Positions 1 to 8,445 of a stretch of 37,438 nt of DNA are shown in pieces (the stretch's first letter is position 1; each line of letters opens with the position of its first letter). Origin of the DNA: Daldinia sp. FL1419 (Eukaryota; Ascomycota; Sordariomycetes; Xylariales; Hypoxylaceae); the NCBI GenBank assembly GCA_025201765.1, contig MU623565.1, forward strand, positions 1 to 37,438, read 5' to 3'. The notes below the pieces were generated by a model. It searched no databases, was not told the origin of the DNA, and saw only the letters and a program-made list of their open reading frames with translations. Both the position numbers and the translations under genes were made by a program.

Positions 1-100
1 TTTGTGTCCTTTTTGTTGGTTGTTGGTTTTTTTGTTTTTTATTGGTTTTACAAAATTTTGATCTTTTTTCCACCCTTAACCCTTTTTTTTTGGTTTTTGG

Positions 101-120
101 CCCCCCCCCCCCCCCCCCCC
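101..120. repeat. Poly(C) homopolymer, 20 nt
   Basis: An uninterrupted run of 20 C lies just after a T/G-rich stretch. Homopolymers this long are rare in gene space and common at assembly ends, so the true length is uncertain. Confidence 0.9.
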
Positions 121-238
121 GGGACCGTCCTTTAGGACTTGCTCTAGGAGCTGGCAAGTATACACCAAAGATCTCGTGTTAAGTACAAGATGGATATTTC
201 CCTTGTCTACTAAGCTGGAAGCATCATGATGTCGCTAG

Positions 239-257
239 TATATATATATATATATAT
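239..257. repeat. (TA)n microsatellite
   Basis: A perfect alternating TA run of about 19 nt in the 3' flank of the minus-strand gene ending at 451. No function is implied. Confidence 0.85.
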
Positions 258-450
258 TTCAAGATGGCTGCTTAACATGATTGTGATGTGAAATAGACTA
301 GATTAATTACCTGGATTGGTGGTGACAAGCGTTCATTCCCGCAAATATCGAAAAGTATAAGTATGAAATTATATTCCTCCTAGTTGTTTCTTATCCAACT
401 TCGCTCAAGACAAGTCATTCGTCAATATAAGCCGTCTTTTCACGTTCGGT

Positions 451-1680
451 CTATTTTGCCTTGGCGCGCTGGTTCTTCACCCACAGGAAGCGGGAGAACC
501 CATCAGTGCTGCCAGTTCCTTTACCCCCAACCTCTAAATCGGCAGACATCATGCTCTTATAGGCGTCAGGCCGGAATTCTGCGAGGAAGAGATATCCGCT
601 GCGAACGTACTTCATGGGACTGGAGTGGCCGGTACCATCAGTTCTGCCGTCCACAGTACCGGCGTACTTCTTGTTCCCCAAAGTCATGACGTCCACGAAC
701 ATGTTGGCGAACGGCTTCATCTGGTCGGCTGCGATGCCGTAGCCGCCATCGATATAGGTACGGTAAAATCCGGCAACATCAAGCGCGCCGTGGTTCGAGT
801 CCTCGCCGCTCTTCTTCGTTATGGTATAGCCCCAGTCGTAGACAGTGCTACCTTTCTTGCTCTGTTTGGTCTGCACGCCACCCCCGTGGAAGAACCAATC
901 TATACTAGCTTCAAGGATTGACTTGTACTTGTTGAGCAACTTGGGGTTGTCGTTGAGAATCTTATGTGCGTTGACGAGGTTCATGAACGCATAGTTGAAC
1001 ATCATCTGCTGATTCCATGGGACTGCTTGCCCGCCCATATAAGGTGAGTCCTTGGCGAAGTACATCTTGTTTTCGTTTGAAAGATCCAGTAACCGCTTCA
1101 AGATATGGTTGCTCATCGAGAAATCTGCCTGCGTGAGATATGTCTTGGCTCTTTCTAGATAGGTCGCGCCATATTTATGAGGATCGCCGACGGTCACCTT
1201 GTTGTTGTGGAGTTTGTCCGTCTTCAAGATTAAATAGGCACAGCTGGCCAAGTGTCCGACCGGGTCGCCTTCACCTCCTCCGGTTTGGATTGGTTTCTGG
1301 TCGAAATTGTTCGGCCAGCAAGGGTCAACTCCGCCGGTCCAAATCTTGCGTTGGCCTAGTGGAGCTTTCGCCAGGTCGTTCCTCTCCGATAAAACGGCAT
1401 CGCAGAAGCGAAGCATGCTATCCAGGGTTTCTCGTTGTCCGGCCATCTGGAAGACAAGGCCCATCGCCTTGGTCTGCTCTCCGCTGTGGCCCTGTACCCA
1501 TTGATTTCCCTTGTTGTCGGGAGCAGGCTTCAGTTTGGCGACGTAGTCGTTGAACGACTTGAGCTCTTCCTTAGTCACAGGACCATCAAAACTGCTGACC
1601 TTCATTTGCGCTTCGGCTCCCACAGACAGTAGGCCACCGAAGAACGCCCCGAGGGCATAGGTAATGAAAGTTCTCCGCAT
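451..1680 (-). CDS. Secreted alpha/alpha-toroid protein, alginate/glucuronan lyase-like (tentative)
   Basis: A single-exon gene of 409 aa. I start it at the ATG at 1680 because the next residues form a clean signal peptide (MRRTF, a hydrophobic core, then GAEA, cleavage near residue 24). An in-frame ATG at 1719 would place 13 polar residues before it. The mature protein has no membrane segment and is rich in aromatics and helices. Landmarks are WTGG (114-117), GDPVGH (about 138), WNQQMM (222-227), DWGY (282-285) and EDSNHGALDV (293-302). The Asn-His-Gly plus Asp-Val pattern recalls the catalytic region of alginate-lyase-type (alpha/alpha) toroid polysaccharide lyases. I infer an extracellular enzyme acting on uronic-acid polysaccharides. 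The family assignment rests on motif memory only and a six-hairpin glycoside hydrolase relative is also possible. It is divergent from NBS1, about 1 kb away. Confidence 0.6.
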   Translation of the reverse strand: MRRTFITYALGAFFGGLLSVGAEAQMKVSSFDGPVTKEELKSFNDYVAKLKPAPDNKGNQWVQGHSGEQTKAMGLVFQMAGQRETLDSMLRFCDAVLSERNDLAKAPLGQRKIWTGGVDPCWPNNFDQKPIQTGGGEGDPVGHLASCAYLILKTDKLHNNKVTVGDPHKYGATYLERAKTYLTQADFSMSNHILKRLLDLSNENKMYFAKDSPYMGGQAVPWNQQMMFNYAFMNLVNAHKILNDNPKLLNKYKSILEASIDWFFHGGGVQTKQSKKGSTVYDWGYTITKKSGEDSNHGALDVAGFYRTYIDGGYGIAADQMKPFANMFVDVMTLGNKKYAGTVDGRTDGTGHSSPMKYVRSGYLFLAEFRPDAYKSMMSADLEVGGKGTGSTDGFSRFLWVKNQRAKAK

Positions 1681-2700
1681 CGTATAAACCGAGGCTGAGG
1701 GCCGATAATAGGGCAACAAGACCGTAAATCTCTAGCTAGAGAGAGACAATGACTTCAAATCCTTGAATGAAGATCCCTTGGTAGAGCGAAGGGCTTGGGT
1801 TTGGATAAGAGGATATTGAACGGTTATATATAATAAACTCTTACCTTTCATTCAGTTCTCTGGATAGGAATCTCAACTGGTTTTTGAAGACGTCCTTGTT
1901 GCTCACGTCATGTCGATGCTTCTTTACTCGGTTGGTACCTAGCTATAATTTCCGTATAGAGCATCAAAAGGACGACCTCAAAATGATCGAAACGAAGGAT
2001 TATTACCAATAGTTTAGACATATTTATTTTATTTTACTTTTAATGAGTGTTAAAGCCGCTTAGTTATATATAATCGCAACATAAATCCTTCTGGCTTTCA
2101 GCTTGGGCCGTAATACCTGTCTGAAGTAAAATGAATATTTTGGCATGTTCTGGCATCTCGCCGCAAATATCCCCTTTCGTATAAAATAATCAGCGATGAT
2201 ACGATGATACGGTGACAGAATTTGGATATTATGTAAGTTGATATTGACATCTGATCCGTCTTCATTGGGTGTTTTGCCAAGTAGATCGATGGATCCCTAC
2301 CTACCTACCTAGGTAGGTACCTAGGTACTGCCAACATTAGGTACCTAACCTTAGGTAGTTCCCATTTCCGCCTATGCGCCTCCTAACTTGGCACATTTGA
2401 AACACCTTTAAGCATAACTAACTACACAACGTACCCTAAAATGTAAAGTTACAGCTTTGGCCACTTTGTAAATTTCTCCTATCTCCTAAATATTTCCAAG
2501 CCCGAAGCCTATTTATTTATTGCAGGACTCGTCACACGTGATAGCGAGCCACTTTCGCGTTTATACACGCTTTTTAGCCTCACGCTTCTTGCATCATCTT
2601 CACCCCGCTGTCCACTGCCTGCAAGGTATAGAATATATGCAACAATTTCAATTCTACTACGCAGGCCCGCCCAAATACGTAGCTCGGCATTAGGTCGACT
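1681..2700. promoter_or_regulatory. Divergent intergenic promoter region
   Basis: About 1 kb separates two divergently transcribed genes. A TATA-like stretch (TTATATATAATAAA, about 1824-1837) lies upstream of the minus-strand gene's ATG at 1680. An ACCT-type repeat occupies 2296-2328. The rest is moderately A+T-rich and shows no convincing gene. Core elements for the NBS1 side were not identified. Confidence 0.45.
2296..2328. repeat. ACCT/AGGT microsatellite with palindromic centre
   Basis: Tandem CCTA units run into their own complement, AGGT units, around 2310/2311, giving an 18-bp perfect palindrome and a following GGTACCTAGGTAC. Related TAGGTACCTA-like words recur nearby (2339-2348) and in other intergenic parts of the window. 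Confidence 0.8.
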
Positions 2701-5348
2701 ATGTGGCTCTTAGAGAACGAGGGCCAAGCTCTCGACGGTATGATACGTCTTACCTATCTTCTACTTTCCAATGCTAACGAAAACGCTGCTTTCTAGGTAA
2801 ACGGCTTTGGCTGCGACCAGGAAAGCGTTATCTATTTGGTCGAACCGTCGCTGAACGTATGCGCTTATTCCTATACCTCTATATCTGCCCTTGCAAATCT
2901 AGTAGTTAACGAGAAGCTAGCCGGTCAGCTTGCCATCAGGGGAGAAGGCGCGGAAAGAGTATCGCGAAAGCATGTTACTATACAAGTCGATGAAGTAACC
3001 GAGGGTGATGGGGTACGCCGTTCTAATACCCATCGCCGGTCAGGTATTCCATCACTAACATACCTACCTACTCTAGGGAAATGTATCCAATCGTTCGCGC
3101 ATCACGGTAGAAGACCTCGGCTCGAAGGGCGGGACGCGAATAAACGATGAAAAGATTAAAGGCGAAAAACGAGTTCTATCCCAGGATGTTAACACTCTCC
3201 AGATGGGCACCTTCCCGCCTAAATTCCGGTGTGTTTCTCTACCAGCGCACGGCATATATGCAAAACAACTGACTAGATGCTCATCCTAGCATTACTTGGT
3301 TTCCCGTAGTCCTGAGCTTTTCCTTCACTGCCAACCAACTCCGCGCGGACCCTTTATCTAGGCTTCGAGAAGACTTGGAGCAACTCGATGTCAAGTTTCT
3401 TGCTCATTATGACGTCCAGTCGACCACTCATGTTGTATCGAAAAAGAGGAACGTGCCGAAGGGTTTACAAGCCTTGGTAAGTGGCCGATATATCGTTACC
3501 GAAGGATTCTATAATGCTATTATCACTGCTGCAACACCTGGAAATAGTAGCGACAGTGCGGCAGCAAGTGCCCTAGAAAGCGATTTCGACGCAAACTGGC
3601 CAGATGCAATGCAATTTGTCCCGCCTCCAGGAGACGAAGCAGTCCCACGACCAGTCGAAGCTTTTGCCCCAAATCCTAGACGCGCAGAGATATTCCACGG
3701 CTATACGTTCGTATTTTACAACAAGAAGCAGTATGATAACCTTCTAGAGCCCATAACAAATGGTCGGGGCAAAGCACTACTTAACGAAGTAGTCGAAGGG
3801 GAAACACAGATCGATGACTTCATTAGGTACGTCAAAGGGGTAGCAGGAGAGAAGGACATGGGGGGGTTCGAGGATGGAAGCGAAGGCAAAGGCGTTGTTG
3901 TGGTTAGATGGATACCGAGTCCCCCTCAAAATGCCGATTGGTTCGCCGGATTTTACAGAACAGTCTCTCTAAGGCTAGATCATCGACTTATCGATCAAAA
4001 GGATTTCCTTGATGCGATCCTTAACAATGACGCCAGTGTTCTACGACGGCCTCTCGAGGCCGAAGTAGACCCGCAAATATCACAGCCTGGACCACATCAG
4101 TCAAATGAACAAGCCATGTACGTAGACAGAGAAGAGCCCTCAGCCCAGCCGCAGAAACAACCTCCTCGAAGACGGGCAAGAGGAGCTGTTAAAAGCCGCT
4201 TCAAGGGTTTCGGTGTAGATTTAGATGACGATGATGCACCAGAATCCATTCTGACCACCTCGACACCCGCGGCAGGAGTCACCGAGGAGTCACAGGAAGG
4301 CCTTTTTGTATCTCAAGATATTGCTTCGGAAGAACCAGATCAGCCTGTTCGCTCGACCCGACAGTCGCAACGAAAACGTCGTACCCCACCGCTACCTGAG
4401 GCCCGAGATTCAATAGACGACTTCGCACCTACGGCCGCTCAGGTAAAGCGCCGTCGCATCGCCGCGGGAGAGGACCCCGCTCCTCGCGAGCCAACGCCGG
4501 AGGCACCTGTGGTAGAATCGCAAAATGCCAAAGCCAAGGCCCCAAAGATTAAAAAGGAAATAGACATTCTCGACGTAGTGCGACAGCATAGGGAGGAAGC
4601 CGAGGCCCGAGCAAGAGCTGAGAGGGAAGAACTCGCGACGGCACCAGAGGATCTTGACCTAGCAGAGATCCGGCGCCTACACATTGAGGAACCTATGGAA
4701 CTACGACAAGCGCCTCTTATACGCACACGTGATCAGGACATAGCTGACGGCCGTTGGGATCCGGCGTGGAACGGGCGGAAAAATTTTAAGAAGTTTCGAC
4801 AACGGGGAGCTCCTCTAGGACGAGCGCCACAGAGGATCATCGTAGCACTTGAAGAGGTCAAGTCAAAAGGTTTTGGTATTGGTGACGATTACTGGCTTGA
4901 AGATGGAAGCCAGCAACAGAGACCGAAGAAGCAAAGCCAGAACCATAGCCGAAATCAGAGCATGGGTGAAAGGGAGGATCAACAAGTTAATCATACGCCG
5001 GCAAGGAAAGCTGAGAAGCAAAGGCCAAAGCTATCCACGGAGGCTCTCCCTCCTGTAGACAGCAGTGAAGAGGATGATTATGACATGGACGGCGAAAGTG
5101 AGGATGTTGTCATAGCCCCGCCTCCAAGGGCACGGGCGACTAGAGCATCACAGCAGACCTCGCAGTCGCAATCAACTAGATCAACGCCGCAGAGCAACGG
5201 CCAGAAGACACAATCATCGAGGGCATCCAAACGCTCGGCCCCGCCCCCTGCTAAAGAGCAACCAGCGAAGAGATCTCGAATAGGGGTCGTTATGGCTAGC
5301 GACGACGAGAGCGACGACGGGTTACGATTTAGGTTTGGGAAGAGATGA
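2701..5348 (+). CDS. NBS1: NBS1/nibrin, Mre11-Rad50-Nbs1 complex subunit
   Basis: The regulatory subunit of the Mre11-Rad50 double-strand-break sensor and ATM/Tel1 recruiter, acting in the nucleus. My spliced model has five exons: 2701-2737, 2797-2856, 2921-3012, 3077-3228 and 3290-5348, giving 799 aa. All introns are GT-AG and 59-64 bp. I chose the 2920 acceptor because it restores the family-typical GRTVAEPGQLAI. The N-terminus is a forkhead-associated domain (MWLLENEGQALDGKR at the start, GRT at 27-29, SRKH at 47-50, then an RITVEDLGSKGGT strand). Tandem BRCT-like segments follow (about 115-360), then a long charged disordered region. The Mre11-binding NFKKFR motif is at about 612-617. The C-terminus ends in an acidic DDESDDGL stretch and FRFGKR, as in fungal Nbs1 proteins. 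All expected modules are present and the frame is open. It converges on the cytochrome b5 gene with a 283-bp gap. Confidence 0.93.
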
Positions 5349-5631
5349 AGGGATTTCGAAGCTGTTGAATGTTATATGCCTATTGCTAGACAGCATTGCA
5401 TCTATAAAGGGGGGTATCTCGCTTTTATACCTAATTTTGCTAAGCGCTCAGCATATTATACTAGAGCCATCCGTCCCGACCTATGCGATGACCCACACAA
5501 TGTGCTGTTGCTCGATTGTCCGCCGTTCTATAATAAAGTAACAACCAATGCTATGCTATACCGTTCTCTATAATCTTCTACTTGCCATTTCTTAATCGCA
5601 ACGCAGTAATGTATAACTTGGTCCCAGACGC
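5349..5631. other. Short convergent 3' intergenic region
   Basis: This 283-bp spacer lies between the 3' ends of NBS1 (+) and the b5-domain gene (-). The two 3' untranslated regions probably overlap. AATAA-like words occur on both strands. No separate gene is supported. Confidence 0.6.
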
Positions 5632-6876
5632 TCAGTCCATAGCGTCCATCTCACCTGTTTCAGCCACTTCATGCTCCTCAACTAGTAATCCGATCAAGCA
5701 ACTTGACAGCATCGTCTCGTAGTTTACCCAAGGGTGTATTTCGCCAAACAGCTTTGTCCCGTCGCGCCCCGCTGCGCGCAACAACTCGGGCTCGCCGCCG
5801 GGGTGGAAAGGGATATAAGGGGTGATATTATACACGCGCCCGCCTAACGCCGTCCATGCGTCTTTCCCCTTGCGCCCCGTTTGTCGTCGCAATATGCTAG
5901 GTGGTACGCGCAAGTACGGCGCGCCTGGGCCGAGGTTGCGTAGGTCGACGGAGGGGTTATTAGAGAGACGGGCCCAGTCTAAGGGACTCCGGCCAGGTTC
6001 CAATGTGACTTTTCGCGAAGGCTTAGCGGGCTTCGAGGAGTGTGTGGGAGGCGGGGCGAGAGTGGAAGTGCCGGGTTGGCGGTCATATTGGTGACGGCTC
6101 GGGACAGAGCCTCTGGAGGGAACGCCCAGGAGAGAGGTTCCGGAGCCTGTCGAGTTGATATTGTTGAGGGTTGGGGGGCGGGGAGGAGGCGCCATAGAGG
6201 TTCTGATCGGCGCAATTGGCTTGGGAGGGGGTGATGGCACGGAGAAAGTAGGGAGCGCAGATGGTAATGTGCTGGCTTCGACGACACGGGCGACAGAAGC
6301 TGCTGAGGCGGGAGGATCTGAATAGAGGGAGAATGAAGGTACGCCGTCGCCATTGAGCTGGACCGAAGCCGTGGCCTTGGGCGTCGTTTGCGGAGAGGGT
6401 GAAAATTCAGCTTGCGATTTTATTATGGGGAGGGGTGGCATAGCTGCCCTCTCTGCTGCTGCTGCTGCTGCTGCTGCTGGCGCCGCCGTAGGTCTTTGGG
6501 CAGTGGTTGTGCTTGACGATGTATCGCGACCTGTTGTGGCGGCGGTTGGCTGATCTTCCTCTCCATGTTCTACCCTGACATCTGCCGGAGCAGGACGGCG
6601 TGTTGTTGGTGGTTGTTGAATTTGAGGATCACCGCGCCATATCGATAGAAGGGTTTGGACGAAAGGTGGTCTCCAGATAGCGGCATAGACAACGGATACC
6701 AAAACCAGCGACAGACCTAAAAGCGCCATCGCCGCGGTATGCGCTAACGATGTACCGAATGGCGTTACCTGACCACGCCTTTCTTCACTTCCTCTTTTCC
6801 CTGTATTCTCCCACCTATTACCTAGGCCAAAAACGTATTGCCTAGGATATTCCCTAGAAGATCGACCTATTGGCAA
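5632..6876 (-). CDS. Membrane-anchored cytochrome b5 domain protein (NCB5OR/Irc21-like)
   Basis: A single-exon gene of 414 aa from the ATG at 6876. An in-frame ATG at 6729 (residue 50), directly before the hydrophobic segment MALLGLSLVLVSVVYAA, may be the true start. One transmembrane helix (about 45-66) is followed by roughly 220 residues of Pro/Ser/Ala-rich linker with a poly-Ala tract at 134-141. The C-terminal cytochrome b5 domain (about 325-402) carries the axial heme ligands H358 in HPGG and H381 in EIHPWVNYE. The SPLDW segment at 297-301 just before the domain is typical of the b5 module in NCB5OR-type proteins. No flavin reductase domain is present, so it is probably an electron carrier or heme protein on an internal membrane, partner unknown. 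It resembles yeast Irc21 in architecture. Confidence 0.85.
   Translation of the reverse strand: MPIGRSSREYPRQYVFGLGNRWENTGKRGSEERRGQVTPFGTSLAHTAAMALLGLSLVLVSVVYAAIWRPPFVQTLLSIWRGDPQIQQPPTTRRPAPADVRVEHGEEDQPTAATTGRDTSSSTTTAQRPTAAPAAAAAAAAERAAMPPLPIIKSQAEFSPSPQTTPKATASVQLNGDGVPSFSLYSDPPASAASVARVVEASTLPSALPTFSVPSPPPKPIAPIRTSMAPPPRPPTLNNINSTGSGTSLLGVPSRGSVPSRHQYDRQPGTSTLAPPPTHSSKPAKPSRKVTLEPGRSPLDWARLSNNPSVDLRNLGPGAPYLRVPPSILRRQTGRKGKDAWTALGGRVYNITPYIPFHPGGEPELLRAAGRDGTKLFGEIHPWVNYETMLSSCLIGLLVEEHEVAETGEMDAMD
6453..6479. repeat. (CTG)9 trinucleotide repeat inside coding sequence
   Basis: Nine perfect CTG units on the + strand are CAG on the coding strand of the b5-domain gene. Read in the GCA frame they encode the poly-Ala tract at residues 134-141. 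Such tracts can vary in length between strains without shifting the frame. Confidence 0.95.
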
Positions 6877-8445
6877 ATCAGGTGCTTGTTGATTCTTTTT
6901 CTCTCTTTTTTTCTAGTCTGGCCGGCGCTAAAAATATCTAGTTTCTGATAATCGACAGTTTTGTTGGTCAATGTCGTGCAGACGGTACCGGCCGCCAACT
7001 CAGCCGATCTCGCGTCTCGATAGACGATGGGGGGGGGAAGAGGTTGGGTGGTTTGCTGGTGGTGCAATTCCAGATTTCACCGCCTTTGATAGCCTTCATC
7101 CTAGCTTACCGTGACCCCTACCATGGCCCACTATTTCCTTCGTTGAAGTGTCAAAGTTAGTGCGCTTTGTATGCTGAAATACCCAAACTAAACCCACTAA
7201 GTACAGGCAGTTAGGCAATCAGGCAGTAATGTGCCAAACTTTAGCGCATTTAACGGACCCAATGTATTAAATAAATGTGTCAGATGATGTACCGACAGAA
7301 TGCCGTCAAAACAAGTACCTAACAACAATATAATAAAGGATTCCCATATAATAATATCCAAAATAAAGTTTCAAAAAATATTTCAATAAAAGATTAAATT
7401 TGAATTTATTTAGGTATTTTTTCCCTAAATTATAAAATAAAATTTGATTGAGGTATAATAATAGGAAGGTGAATTGTGTGGTAAGAGAATACGCACTTAT
7501 TTTGACGCAATTCTGACAGACTTAATGTACCTACATGCAAGTCAATATGCTCCTCTCATATACAGCTTATACTAGTCACTTCATTTCTACATATGATACG
7601 TACCTAGGTATGTTTAGGCAATCCCGTAACTTAATACATTGATATTATTCCCCTTAAATCGCGGGGAAAAGCCATAGGGCATTTTACACTTTTACAACAC
7701 ATTTTAAGTATAAAACTTATGCAAATGCATGATTAAATAACCCATAAGTAAGCTCATAAATAGACCATAAATAGATTCTAAAATAACCTAATAGCTTCAT
7801 AGTAGGAAACGACCGTGGATCTGAACGTGTCAGGCTCAAGGACGTGCCCAGGCAAGACCAGACGTATGTTTTGGGACGTCATCCTTTTATTGTGGGCAAT
7901 GAAATTGTCGATCCAGTCAAATTCGACAGAAGCATTCCAGAAGATTTCTTTTCCGTAAAGCACCTCCTAAAACTAAACTTTTTTTCTTTTTTCCTTTTTC
8001 TTCCTCTCATTTTCCCTCCATATCTTTTCCCATAATTGTTCGAATATACGCTTTCATAATAAGTCACATGCTCTAAAGGTACATGCAAGTATTGTTGCAC
8101 AAGCGCCCTCGATTAGGAACGATTAGGACGATTAGTTACCGATCGATCACCAATAGAAAGGAGTCAAAACGGGTTCGGTCGCCTACAGTCCGCTGGAAAC
8201 ATTGAAGGTAGGGAGGGCTTGTCTATCATAGTACTGCCATAATACAAACCTTACTACAAACCCATAATTTGGTACTGCAGTAGTACATATAAAATTAGTG
8301 GGTACCCGAGCCGCGCCGTTAAGAACCATTCATATGCCAATTGCGACCTTCAGGGAGGAGGGAAGGAAGGAAAGGGAAAAAAACATGGGTTTCAACCTAC
8401 TTATATTATTGCCTTTTGGACTTAGGTAATTGACAACTTTTAACG
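6877..8445. other. Divergent intergenic region with an A+T-rich patch
   Basis: About 1.57 kb lies between the b5-domain gene (-) and the disordered-protein gene (+). It includes a TTTTTCTCTTTTTTTCT pyrimidine tract next to the b5 start (about 6895-6915), a G8 run near 7028-7036, and an A+T-rich patch at about 7320-7470. A T/C-rich tract (about 7977-8033) lies some 410 bp before the ATG at 8446. Short open frames at 7778-8100 are on both strands, mutually overlapping and without recognisable content, so I do not call a gene. Confidence 0.5.

Larger units (their letters stand above)
1..450. other. Left-edge non-coding, low-complexity DNA
   Basis: The first 120 bases are T/G-rich with long T runs and end in a 20-base C run. 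The remainder is ordinary intergenic DNA leading into the 3' end of the minus-strand gene that stops at 451. I see no convincing gene. A CCCTTAACCC word near 74-83 only loosely resembles fungal telomeric CCCTAA and is not repeated, so I do not call a telomere. Confidence 0.6.

Noticed and set aside
62..100. Telomere-like CCCTTAACCC
   Set aside because: It occurs once, does not match the CCCTAA hexamer exactly and is not tandem.
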